Below, piece by piece: positions 11,981 through 20,409 of a stretch of 64,000 nucleotides of DNA. A program made the translations under genes and the position numbers. Each line of letters starts with the position of its first letter. Position 1 is the first letter of the stretch. Under the pieces are notes generated by a model. It was given only the letters and a program-made list of their open reading frames with translations, made no database searches and had not been told where the DNA came from. This DNA is from CAWIMX01 sp963837345. GTDB taxonomy: Bacteria; Acidobacteriota; Vicinamibacteria; Vicinamibacterales; CAVVIG01. The stretch is taken from positions 1,116,001 through 1,180,000 of the forward strand of contig CAWIMX010000001.1 of assembly GCA_963837345.1 (NCBI GenBank), written 5' to 3'.

Positions 11981-13597
11981 TTACGAGCTGGAAGGGGTCC
12001 GTGCGGCCGCCGCATCAGCGGCGGCTCGCATACGCCGGCGCCCAGGCAGCAGGAGTATCAGAGGCAGGCCGACCAGAAACAACAGCCCCAGCAGCCACGA
12101 GGCGTCGTTGTACGCCAGCATCGTCGCCTGCTGGTTCAGCAGGCGGTTCGCGACCGCTGTGGCGGCCGCCGACGGCGCGCCGAGGCCTGCCTGCTCCAGG
12201 CGCGACGCGACGGCGGCATGAAATGCGACGTATGGGCCGCTGTACGGATTCAGGGCACCCGCGAGCCGCACATGATGAAACTGCTGGCGGCTGGCCACCA
12301 CGGTCGCCAGGAACGCATAACCGATGTTGCCGCCGATGCGTCGGGTCAGGGTGTAGAGGCCGGACGCCGAGGTCATGTCGCGCTTCGCCACGGTGCTGAG
12401 CGCCACGGTCGAGAGCGTGACGAACATGAAGGGCATCCCCATGCCCATCAGCATCATTACCGGAACCAGGTTCGCGGTCGAGACCGCCGTCGACAGGTGC
12501 GCGAGCTGCTGATACGACAGGTAGATCAACACGCCACCCGCGGCGATGAGCACGCGCGGATCGACCCTGTTGTACAGCCAGCCGGCCACGGGCATCATCA
12601 CGAGCAGAGCGACGGCGCGCGGGAGCAGCACGATCCCGGTCTGCAATGCCGGATAGCCCAGCAGCTGCTGCAGGAGCGCCGGCAACAGAAACGTCGTGCC
12701 GAACAGCGTGATCCCGAAGAGCAGCCCCATGCCCGAGCCGACGCTCAGCGGCACGTTGCGCAACAGGCGCAGGTCGATCACCGGCTCGGCCACGCGAAAT
12801 TCCCAGAGGACGAGCGCCAGGAGCGCCGCCACGGTCACGACCGTCCCCGTCACGATCCAGGGCGACGCAAACCAGTTCGCCTCCTGACCCCGCTCGAGCA
12901 CGACCTGCATGCCGGTCATCGCGATGCCGAGCAACAGGATGCCGAGCCAGTCGATCCGCCGCACGCCGCGCCGCAGGTAGGACGGGTCTTCCAGGAACGT
13001 GCTGACCATCACGATGCCAACGATCGCCACGGGCACGTTGATGAAGAAGATCCACGGCCACCCGTACTGATCGGTGAGCCAGCCGCCGAGAATGACCCCG
13101 GCCCCTGGCGCGATCACGACGCCCATTCCGTAGATGGCCATGGCGAGGCCCTGCTCGTCGGGCGGGAAGGTCTCGCGCAGGATGGCCTGGGAGATCGGAA
13201 TCAGGCTGCCGCCGCCGATGCCCTGAATGGTGCGGAAGAACAGCATGGCCCAGAACGTCCGGGCCGTGCCGGCCAGCATGGACCCGGCGGTGAACACGGC
13301 AAACGACGTCACGTACAGGCGCTTGCGCCCCATCAGCGTCGTCAGCCACCCCGCCATGGTGGCCAGGATGATCTCGGCGATGCTGTAGCTCGTCGCCACC
13401 CACGTGATCGCCGAGAGCGTCACGCCGAACGTGCCCATCATGTGCGGCATCGCCACGTTGACGACGCTGACGTCCATGACGGCCAGAAACGTGCCGAACA
13501 TCACGACCACCGCGATCAGCCACTTGCCCACGCCGGCCTTGCCGGTGGTGATCCGCGCGGCTCGGGCGCCGCCGTCTTCCAGCTCCGAGTTGCTCAA
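11981..13597 (-). CDS. DHA2-family (EmrB/QacA) MFS multidrug exporter
   Basis: About 538 residues and 14 predicted helices, with the DHA2 signature region (LAVMDVSVVNVAMPHMMG) and the motif-C helix GMGVVIAPGAGVILGGWLTD. The longer frame reaches into the tRNA-Sec gene, so the real start must be downstream of it. I chose TTG at 13597, giving LSNSELEDGG, with GAGGG about 9 nt upstream. No EmrA-type adaptor or TetR regulator is adjacent. The start sits 16 bp beyond the tRNA 3' end, so the two may share transcription. Confidence 0.85.
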   Translation of the reverse strand: MSNSELEDGGARAARITTGKAGVGKWLIAVVVMFGTFLAVMDVSVVNVAMPHMMGTFGVTLSAITWVATSYSIAEIILATMAGWLTTLMGRKRLYVTSFAVFTAGSMLAGTARTFWAMLFFRTIQGIGGGSLIPISQAILRETFPPDEQGLAMAIYGMGVVIAPGAGVILGGWLTDQYGWPWIFFINVPVAIVGIVMVSTFLEDPSYLRRGVRRIDWLGILLLGIAMTGMQVVLERGQEANWFASPWIVTGTVVTVAALLALVLWEFRVAEPVIDLRLLRNVPLSVGSGMGLLFGITLFGTTFLLPALLQQLLGYPALQTGIVLLPRAVALLVMMPVAGWLYNRVDPRVLIAAGGVLIYLSYQQLAHLSTAVSTANLVPVMMLMGMGMPFMFVTLSTVALSTVAKRDMTSASGLYTLTRRIGGNIGYAFLATVVASRQQFHHVRLAGALNPYSGPYVAFHAAVASRLEQAGLGAPSAAATAVANRLLNQQATMLAYNDASWLLGLLFLVGLPLILLLPGRRRMRAAADAAAARTPSSS

Positions 13598-13612
13598 CTC
13601 ATCCGCCCTCGT

Positions 13613-13708
13613 TGGCGGAGAAGGGAGGGAGTCGAACCCTCCGGGGATCGTGACGATCCCCAGACTGGTTTTGAAGACCAGCGGCGCCACCGGACACCGT
13701 CCTTCTCC
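13613..13708 (-). tRNA. selC: tRNA-Sec (anticodon TCA)
   Basis: Read on the minus strand, the gene begins GGAGAAGGACGG and ends CCTTCTCC-G-CCA, so the 3' CCA is encoded. Features: an 8-bp acceptor stem (GGAGAAGG with CCTTCTCC), an anticodon arm CTGGTCTTCAAAACCAG with TCA in the loop, a long variable arm (GGGGATC GTCAC GATCCCC) and a T arm GGAGGGTTCGACTCCCTCC. The 8-bp acceptor, UCA anticodon and long extra arm together identify the UGA-decoding selenocysteine tRNA. It lies 78 bp from the divergently transcribed selA, completing a local selC-selA-selB-selD set. Confidence 0.97.
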
Positions 13709-13786
13709 TCATCCCGCCAGTTTACCGGTGGCGGCCTTCCGCGTCCTTCGTTGAATCAGAACGCCGTTTGTGCGAGCCTCATCGGC

Positions 13787-15175
13787 ATGGCACACAGCCG
13801 CGGGCAGCTTCGCGAACTGCCCTCGATCGATCGCCTCCTGGTCGATCCCCGCGCCCAACCGCTGCTGGCCCGATTCGCCCGCGAGGTCGTCGCCGGCGCC
13901 TGCCGCGAGGTCGTCGGCGCGCTGCGCCAGGCCATCGAGCTCGGCGAGTCCCTCTCGTCCCAATCGCTCGCCGAGGCGTCGATCCTCGACCGCGTCCGCG
14001 ACCGGCTGGCGACCATCGAAGGCGGCGGCCTCGGCCGCGTCGTCAACGCCACCGGGACGGTTCTTCACACGAATCTCGGCCGCGCCCCGCTCGCGGCGTC
14101 GGCCGTGGACGCCGTCCGCCTGGCAGCCGCCCATCCGGTCAATCTCGAGTACGACCTCGACCAGGGCGGGCGCGGCAGGCGCGAGGCGCACGCCGAACGG
14201 CTGCTCGTCGAGCTGACGGACGCCGAGGCGGCAACCGTCGTCAACAACAATGCCGCCGCGACGCTGCTGGCGCTCAACACCATCGCCGACGGCAAGGACG
14301 TGATCGTGTCGCGGGGCGAGCTGATCGAGATCGGCGGCGCCTTCCGGATCCCCGAGATCATGGCGAAGAGCGGGGGCGTGCTGAAGGAGGTGGGGACCAC
14401 CAACCGCACGCATCCCGCCGACTACGAGGGAGCGATCACCGATCGGACGGGATTGCTCCTGAAGGTCCACACGAGCAACTACAAGGTGGTCGGCTTCGTG
14501 GCCGACGTCCCGCTGCCGGGGCTGGTCGCCATCGGCAGGCGGCATGGGATTCCGGTCATGGAGGATCTCGGAAGCGGAGCGCTCGTGGATCTCGCGCGGT
14601 ACGGCCTGCCCGCCGAGCCCGTCGTTCGCGACCGCGTCCGGATGGGCGCCGACGTCGTGACGTTCAGCGGCGACAAGGTGCTCGGGGGTCCGCAGGCCGG
14701 CCTGATCGTCGGCGCGCGGCGATGGGTGGACGCGATCGCGCGCAATCCACTGCACCGCGCCGTGCGGTGCGACAAGCTCACGATCGCGGCCCTCGAGGCC
14801 ACCCTGAAGCTCTATGCCCGGGCCGGCGACCCGGCCGACGACGTTCCGACGCTGAAGATCCTGACCCGGCCAATCGAAGATCTCGACGACGTGGGCACTC
14901 GAGCCCTCCCGCTCCTCGCCGCGTCGCTCGGTCCGGGGTTTCGCCTGTCGCTGGAGGCTTCGACCTGTCAGATCGGCAGCGGCGCCCTGCCGACGGAGGA
15001 GATCCCGTCGCGGGCGATCGTCGTCGAGCACGACGGCCTGCCCGCCCGTCGCATCGCCGAGCGGTTTCGCCGCGCCCGGCCTCCGGTCATCGGCCGCATC
15101 GTCGCCGATCGCTTTCTCCTCGACCTGCGGACGATTTTCGATCCGGCCGATCTGGCGCCGAACGCTTCGAACTGA
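13787..15175 (+). CDS. selA: L-seryl-tRNA(Sec) selenium transferase
   Basis: 462 residues. SelA converts Ser-tRNA(Sec) to Sec-tRNA(Sec) using selenophosphate and pyridoxal phosphate, as a large ring-shaped oligomer. The N-terminal tRNA-binding region is followed by the conserved block GRVVNATGTVLHTNLGRAPL, the fold-type I PLP core (VVNNNAAATLLALNTIADGK, HTSNYKVVGFV) and the PLP-binding lysine in TFSGDKVLGGPQAG (K297). Length matches the family. The ATG gives MAHSRGQLRELPSIDRLLVD, the usual N-terminus. selB starts 9 bp after the stop, so the two are co-transcribed. Confidence 0.97.
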   Translation: MAHSRGQLRELPSIDRLLVDPRAQPLLARFAREVVAGACREVVGALRQAIELGESLSSQSLAEASILDRVRDRLATIEGGGLGRVVNATGTVLHTNLGRAPLAASAVDAVRLAAAHPVNLEYDLDQGGRGRREAHAERLLVELTDAEAATVVNNNAAATLLALNTIADGKDVIVSRGELIEIGGAFRIPEIMAKSGGVLKEVGTTNRTHPADYEGAITDRTGLLLKVHTSNYKVVGFVADVPLPGLVAIGRRHGIPVMEDLGSGALVDLARYGLPAEPVVRDRVRMGADVVTFSGDKVLGGPQAGLIVGARRWVDAIARNPLHRAVRCDKLTIAALEATLKLYARAGDPADDVPTLKILTRPIEDLDDVGTRALPLLAASLGPGFRLSLEASTCQIGSGALPTEEIPSRAIVVEHDGLPARRIAERFRRARPPVIGRIVADRFLLDLRTIFDPADLAPNASN

Positions 15176-15184
15176 TCCGCAGCC

Positions 15185-17122
15185 ATGCCTCGCATCATCG
15201 GCACAGCCGGCCACATCGATCACGGGAAGACGAGCCTCGTCAAGGCGCTGACCGGCGAAGACACCGACCGGCTCGCCGAAGAAAAGACGCGCGGCATCTC
15301 GATTGAACTGGGCTTCGCGCATCTCGATCTTCCCGGCGGCGTCCGGGCCGGAATCGTGGACGTGCCGGGGCACGAGCGCTTCATTCGCACGATGCTCGCG
15401 GGCGCGCATGGCATGGACCTCGTGCTCGTCACCGTCGCGGCCGACGATGGGGTGATGCCGCAGACCGAGGAGCACGTCGACATCCTCCATCTGCTTGGCG
15501 TCGAGCACGCCATCTTCATCGTCTCGAAAGTCGATCTGGTCTCCGCCGCGCGAGTGGCCGAAGTCGCCGACGAGATCCGGGTCCTGACGGCCGGCACCGC
15601 GCTGGAGCGCGGGCCGATCCTCCCCTTCTCGTTCGTGACGAGCTTCGGCCTCGACGAGCTGCGGCGCGAGATTGCCCGCGCGCTCGAGGCCATCGACCGT
15701 CCCGCGCCATCGGGCCATTTCCGTCTTCCCGTGGATCGCGCGTTCGTGCTCCAGGGCCACGGCCTGGTGGCCACCGGCACGGCGCTCGCCGGCGTCGTGC
15801 GCGTCGGCGATCGTCTGCGCGCGCTGCCACAGGGACAGGTGTTTCGGGTGCGCAGCGTGCAGGTGCACAACGAGCCGGTCGAGAGCGCGACCTGGGGTCA
15901 GCGCGTGGCCTTGAACCTCAGTGGAGAGGCCACGCCTCCGATCGAGCGGGGGGACGTGCTCTGCGACGAGCGGCTCACGTCCGGCTCCGACCGCTTCGAC
16001 GCGTCGCTCGAGGCGCGCGCGTCGATTGGCACGCCCGCGGTGCTGACGCACCAGCAGCGCGTGCGCGTGCATCTCGGCACGGCGGAGCGCATGGCCAGGC
16101 TGATCCTGCTCGATCCTCGAGGCCGCCTCGGCTCGAGGGAGACCGCGTTCGGCCAGCTCGTGCTGTCGGAGCCCGTCTTCGCCGCGCGAGGCGACCGGTT
16201 CGTGATCCGCGACGAGACGGCTCGGCGCACGCTCGGCGGCGGCGTGGTGCTCCATCCCCGCCCTCCGGCGCATCGACGACACGAGCCCGATCTCGAGCCC
16301 CGGCTCAAGACGCTGCAGACGGGGAGCCTGGCCGACGTGATGGCGCTGTTCATCGACGAACATGCAGCGTTCGCGGTGCCACTTGCGCCGGTGTGCGAGT
16401 TCCTCAACACGACGACCGACGACGCGCTCGCCGTGGTCGCGACCGCCGCCGGGATCAGGACCATCGCCCTCGAAGGCGAAAATGTCTACACGACGACAAG
16501 AAAGTGGCGCGCCTCGACGGACGCCCTGCTCACCTCGCTCCGCGCCTTCCACGCCGGCGCCCCGCTGGCTCCGGGCCGGGACATGGAGGCGCTGCGCGAC
16601 AGGCTGCCCTGGTCCGCGTCTCCCGCCGTCTTCCGCGCGTGGGTCGGTGAGCTCGCTCGTGAGAACGTCGTCGCCCGCGAGGGCAGCGTCGTGCGCCTGC
16701 CCGGCCACACGGTGGCGCTTCAGGGCGCTGCGCGCGGTGCGGCGGACGGCATTCTGACGCTGCTCGGCGAGCGTCCACTGACGCCGCCGGAGGTTCCACA
16801 GATTGCGGCCTCGCTCGGCATCGAGCGCACGACGCTGGTCGGGCTCCTGCGCATTCTCGAGCGCCAGGGCGCCATCGTTCACGTCGCGCGCGACCTTTAT
16901 GTCTTGAGCGACGCGATCGGCAGCATGAGCCGGGCGTTGCGCGAGGAATTTTCCGACGGCCGCATGTTGACGCCGGCGGGCTTTCGCGAGCGATTCGGGA
17001 CCAGCCGGAAATATGCCATCCCGTTGTTGGAGTATCTCGATCGGGACGGCGTGACGGAACGGGTCGGCGACGCGCGACGCCTGAAGGCGGGCGCCGGAGA
17101 GGCCGGGCGATGCCGAAACTGA
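15185..17122 (+). CDS. selB: Selenocysteine-specific elongation factor
   Basis: 645 residues. SelB is the EF-Tu-like GTPase that carries Sec-tRNA to UGA codons marked by a SECIS hairpin. Visible: G1 loop GTAGHIDHGKTSLVKAL (near residues 6-22), switch region EEKTRGISIELGFAHLD, G3 DVPGHERFIRTM, and G4 in VSKVDLV. Beta-barrel domains follow, then a C-terminal winged-helix tandem (about 450-645) that in the family binds the SECIS RNA; its last part reads GFRERFGTSRKYAIPLLEYLDRDGVTERVG. The 3' end overlaps the selD start by 13 bp, so translation is probably coupled. Confidence 0.97.
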   Translation: MPRIIGTAGHIDHGKTSLVKALTGEDTDRLAEEKTRGISIELGFAHLDLPGGVRAGIVDVPGHERFIRTMLAGAHGMDLVLVTVAADDGVMPQTEEHVDILHLLGVEHAIFIVSKVDLVSAARVAEVADEIRVLTAGTALERGPILPFSFVTSFGLDELRREIARALEAIDRPAPSGHFRLPVDRAFVLQGHGLVATGTALAGVVRVGDRLRALPQGQVFRVRSVQVHNEPVESATWGQRVALNLSGEATPPIERGDVLCDERLTSGSDRFDASLEARASIGTPAVLTHQQRVRVHLGTAERMARLILLDPRGRLGSRETAFGQLVLSEPVFAARGDRFVIRDETARRTLGGGVVLHPRPPAHRRHEPDLEPRLKTLQTGSLADVMALFIDEHAAFAVPLAPVCEFLNTTTDDALAVVATAAGIRTIALEGENVYTTTRKWRASTDALLTSLRAFHAGAPLAPGRDMEALRDRLPWSASPAVFRAWVGELARENVVAREGSVVRLPGHTVALQGAARGAADGILTLLGERPLTPPEVPQIAASLGIERTTLVGLLRILERQGAIVHVARDLYVLSDAIGSMSRALREEFSDGRMLTPAGFRERFGTSRKYAIPLLEYLDRDGVTERVGDARRLKAGAGEAGRCRN

Positions 17123-18180
17123 CCCGCCGCAAGCGATTGAAGATGACCGGGCTCACCCAGCGGGTGGCCGCCGCCGGTTGAGCGGCCAAGCTCGGCCCGG
17201 CCGACCTGTTGCAGGTGCTGCACAGCCTCCCCACGTTCGACGATCCCGATCTGATTGTCGGCACGGAAACGTCCGACGATGCGGGAGTGTTCCGCCTGCG
17301 GCCCGACCTGGCGATCGTCAACACGGTGGACTTCTTCACGCCGATCGTGGACGACCCCTTCACGTTCGGGCAGGTGGCGGCCGCCAACGCGCTGAGCGAC
17401 GTTTATGCGATGGGCGGCGATCCGAAAACGGCCCTCAACATCGTCGGGTTCCCCAAGAGCACGATGGACCTGGCGGTGCTCGCCGAGATCATCCGCGGCG
17501 GGTCGGAGCGGGCGCGCGAAGGGGGAGCCGTGGTCGTCGGGGGACACACGATCATCGACGAGGAGTTGAAGTACGGCATGGCCGTCACCGGCGTGGTGCA
17601 CCCGGACCGGGTGATCCGCAACGTCGGCGTGCAGCCGGGCGATGCGCTGGTCCTGACCAAGGCGCTCGGCACCGGCATCATCGCCACCGCGCTGAAGCGG
17701 CGCAAGGCCTCGACGCAGAGTGTCCGCGCCGCCACGCGCTCCATGGTGGCGTTGAATCGCACCGCATCGGCCGTCATGCGGACGTTTCCCGTACACGCCT
17801 GCTCCGACGTGACCGGGTTTGGGCTGATGGGGCACGCCCTCGAAATGGCGAGCGGCAGCCGCGTGACGATCGTGCTCGACGCGCGCAGGCTGCCCGTCCT
17901 GCCGGGTGCGCGGCGGCTGGCCGCGCAGCGGTTTCTCACCGGCGGATGCCGGCGGAATCGCGAGCACGTGATGAAGCACGCCGCGATCGACGGCGCGATT
18001 GACGAGGCGCTCGTCGAGGTAGCGCTCGATCCACAGACCTCCGGCGGGCTGTTGATTGCGCTGCCCCAGGACCGCGCCCAGGAGTTCGTCAATCAGCTGA
18101 AGGCCAGCGGAATCGAAGCGGCAACCGTCGTCGGCCATGCGACCGCGCCCGGATCGGCGGCCGTGCGGCTGCGACGGTGA
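17110..18180 (+). CDS. selD: Selenide, water dikinase, itself a selenoprotein (in-frame UGA = Sec24)
   Basis: SelD makes selenophosphate from selenide and ATP. Reading from the ATG inside the 3' end of selB gives MPKLTRRKRLKMTGLTQ and then AAAG-U-AAKLGPADLLQVL. The codon at 17179-17181 is TGA exactly where the catalytic Cys or Sec of the family lies (GCGCK or GUGCK loop). The frame then continues unbroken for 332 more codons with family blocks: SDDAGVFRL, NTVDFFTPIVDDPFTFGQVA, NALSDVYAMGGDPKTAL, HACSDVTGFGLMGHALEM and DPQTSGGLLIAL. Total 356 residues with Sec24. A start after the UGA would drop the active site. The neighbouring Cys of typical GCGC/GUGC loops is replaced by Ala here, which is unusual. 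Confidence 0.95.
17182..17216 (+). promoter_or_regulatory. Candidate bacterial SECIS region of selD
   Basis: Bacterial SECIS hairpins lie inside the coding region just 3' of the UGA. Here two short stems can form: TCGGC/GCCGA (17192-17204) and ACCTG/CAGGT (17204-17216). If the second stem closes with four pairs, its loop GTTGC opens with G and lies about 26 nt after the UGA, within the usual window. The sequence alone does not say which stem SelB binds. Confidence 0.45.
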
Positions 18181-18270
18181 TCCGGCTGGTCGCGGAGGGC
18201 GTGCCGCGTGATGCGGCTCGAGGTCGCGCGACGCCGTGACGTCGGCATCCGTGCACGCGACGCCTGCTGT

Positions 18271-19413
18271 TTACGGCACCGGACGTTCGCGCACGAGGGA
18301 CCTCAGCGTGAACGTCCACGAGAGGGGCACCGAGACCGGGTTGTAGCAGATCTTGTCGTCGCAGGCCTGATAGTCGAGCGTCGCGTGGACGGTCAGCGAT
18401 TCGCGGCCTCTCAGCGCCGCCTGCGCCTCGGGCGTTCCCTGCAGGACGATGTCCTGCAGCAGCGTGAACGGTTTCTGGTACACCGGCACGCGCTCGTTCA
18501 GCGGTTCGAAGAAGTAGGTTTCCGACGGTGGATACTGCGGCGGCAGCACGCTGACGAGCGGCGATTCTTCGACATGTACCGCGATCGTCTTGTAGCCCTG
18601 CGCGTCAGGGGCGTAGACGTGAATGCCTGGATGCGGCACCACGTCGAAGGCGAGCGTCAGGTGGTTGCCAGGCGCGAGCGCTGAATCGCTCGGATAGGCC
18701 GTGACATCGAGATGCGCGGTCGAGAGCCTGGTTCCGGACACCTGCGCGCCCGTGCCGGCCCGCATCAGGATGCTCGATACGGTGTTGCGGTCGACGTAGA
18801 AGTCCTCGAAGAACCGTGCGGTCACGCGCCCGGAGCGATCCAGGATGAACGTGCCCGGGAACGCAATGCCGGCCATGCGCGGACTCGCGCCGACCACCGA
18901 GACGTACGTCCTGATGTCGTCGGCCAGCGCCGGATCGTCGGCGTTCGGCCCGACCAGCTCCATCGCCACGGTGTTGAGAATGCCGTAGCGCTTGATGGTC
19001 TCCGACCCGACGTCGGCGAGCAGCGGGAACGTGATGTCGTGCTGACGGCTGAACGCCCGGAGGATGTCGGGCGAGTCGTAGCTGATCACGGCCAGCCCGA
19101 GACCACGATCAGCGAGTTCCTGCGCCCGACCTTGCAGCTCGACCAGCTGCGTCTTGCAGTAGGGTCACCAGTCGGCCGACCGGACGAAGACGAGCATGGC
19201 CCCTCGCGGGCCCATGATCGACTGCAGCGTCCGGGCGCGGCCGTCCTGATCGGGAAGATTGAAGTCGGGAACGCGGTCGCCGACCTGCGGGCCGAGCTTC
19301 GACACATCGATTTTCGTCCGGGCGGGAGGCGGCGACTGGCTCGCCTGCGCCGCAGACAAGCCGACAGCCGCCAGCAGCGCGACAAACGGTATCCAACCGA
19401 GATGTGATCTCAT
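18271..19413 (-). CDS. Selenoprotein: exported Sec-containing redoxin (UxxC) with C-terminal DsbD-alpha-like domain
   Basis: The minus-strand frame runs 380 codons with a single in-frame TGA at 19167-19165. It reads signal peptide MRSHLGWIPFVALLAAVG, then a peroxiredoxin/thioredoxin-like domain (LGPQVGDRVPDFNLPDQDGR ... MLVFVRSADW-U-PYCKTQLVELQ ... RQHDITFPLLADVGSETIKR). U83 and C86 form a UxxC motif where Cys-containing relatives have CxxC. The C-terminal ~120 residues resemble the DsbD alpha domain, with a Cys pair in LDYQACDDKICYNP (C351, C356) that could receive electrons from or pass them to the redoxin centre. Expected location is the periplasm. Gene callers would split it at the UGA into an 82-residue piece and a 272-residue piece. 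It lies 90 bp downstream of selD on the opposite strand. Confidence 0.92.
19134..19150 (-). promoter_or_regulatory. Candidate SECIS hairpin of the redoxin selenoprotein
   Basis: On the minus strand a perfect 6-bp stem GCAGCT/AGCTGC encloses the 5-nt loop GGTCG. The stem starts 15 nt after the UGA and the loop 21 nt after it, with G in the first two loop positions. This fits the published bacterial SECIS consensus: apical loop roughly 16-37 nt from the UGA and a G among its first two bases. Confidence 0.75.
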
Positions 19414-19559
19414 GGCTCGTGGCTCTGGCCGCGACGGGGCGCTCCCGACATTGTATCGATCTCCAGCCGTGCGATCGATCCGGAAAATGGCGAGGCGGCT
19501 GCTCCTTGGGCGCTAGAATGTCTGATGCCGCGCATGGCCATTCCGACGGAGGCCGACTC

Positions 19560-20333
19560 ATGATGAGAACCGTCTTCGCTTTGACAATCGCCTCGACCTG
19601 CCTCGCGGGCTGTTCCGGGCCCGCTCCCTCTGAATCGACCGCGGCCGCCCAGGCCACAGCCGCCGCGACGCCGTCGTCGAACGGGACACCGGCCGCGGCG
19701 CCACAACCAGCCGCCGGGACGCCGCCGGGCACGCCATCGGCATCGCCACAATCGGCCGCCCAGTCACCGAACACCGCCTTTGATACGGGTGCGTTCTCGC
19801 CCGCTCCGCCCGCGGCCATGCGCGAAGTGACCATTCCGGCCGGGACCGCGTTGAGCGTCACGGTTCTGAACAGCCTGGCGTCCGATACGGCGAAGGTCGA
19901 GGACCCGGTCAAGGGCTCGCTCGCCAAGGCCGTGGTCGTATCCGGCGCGACCGCCCTCCCCGAAGGCACCGAGTTGACCGGCGCGGTGATGGACGCGAAC
20001 GCCTCCGGCCGCGTGAAAGGGCGGGCCTCGCTAGCCTTTCGGTTCAACCGCCTCGTCGCACGGGGCGAGACCGTCAGCATCCGCACGGCCAGCGTCGCAC
20101 AGGAAGCCGCAGCCGACACCAAGTCAGACGCGAAGAAGGGCGGCATCGGCGCCGGCGTCGGTGCCATCGTCGGCGGCGTGGTCGGCGGTGGCAAGGGCGC
20201 GGCCATCGGCGCGGTGGCGGGCGGAGCCGGCACCGTGCTGACGACGAAGGGGGAGGAAGTCGAAATACCCGCGGGCACCGTCGTCACGGTGCTGCTGCAG
20301 GATCCGCTGACGGTGACCGTGCCGGCCCAGTGA
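19560..20333 (+). CDS. Glycine-zipper lipoprotein, function unknown
   Basis: About 257 residues. GGAGG lies 7 nt before the first of two adjacent ATGs. The N-terminus MMRTVFALTIASTCLAGC carries a lipobox, predicting a lipid-anchored protein. Residues ~20-80 are a low-complexity Ala/Pro/Ser/Thr linker. The folded part (about 90-200) starts VTIPAGTALSVTVLNSLASD and alternates strands; near 205-240 a glycine-zipper stretch (GGIGAGVGAIVGGVVGGG) resembles those in SlyB/Rcp-type lipoproteins that associate with membranes. The closing segment EVEIPAGTVVTVLLQDPLTV repeats the theme of the first strand region. Confidence 0.8.
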   Translation: MMRTVFALTIASTCLAGCSGPAPSESTAAAQATAAATPSSNGTPAAAPQPAAGTPPGTPSASPQSAAQSPNTAFDTGAFSPAPPAAMREVTIPAGTALSVTVLNSLASDTAKVEDPVKGSLAKAVVVSGATALPEGTELTGAVMDANASGRVKGRASLAFRFNRLVARGETVSIRTASVAQEAAADTKSDAKKGGIGAGVGAIVGGVVGGGKGAAIGAVAGGAGTVLTTKGEEVEIPAGTVVTVLLQDPLTVTVPAQ

Positions 20334-20409
20334 ACGTGCCGGCCTGCTGCTGGCGCACGAAATAGCCGCATCGGGCCAGGATGTCGGCGCGAGTCGCCGG
20401 GCCTGGTGG

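Noticed and set aside
11845..11990. A tRNA-like segment upstream of the hybrid kinase (GTTCGAAATCC on the minus strand)
   Set aside because: No acceptor or anticodon arms can be drawn.
13598..13690. MFS exporter starting at 13690
   Set aside because: The N-terminal codons would be made of the tRNA-Sec gene; a TTG with a ribosome site follows the tRNA.
13709..16882. 1,057-codon minus-strand frame across selA and selB
   Set aside because: Shadow of selA/selB; composition is typical of an antisense frame and it overlaps two certain genes.
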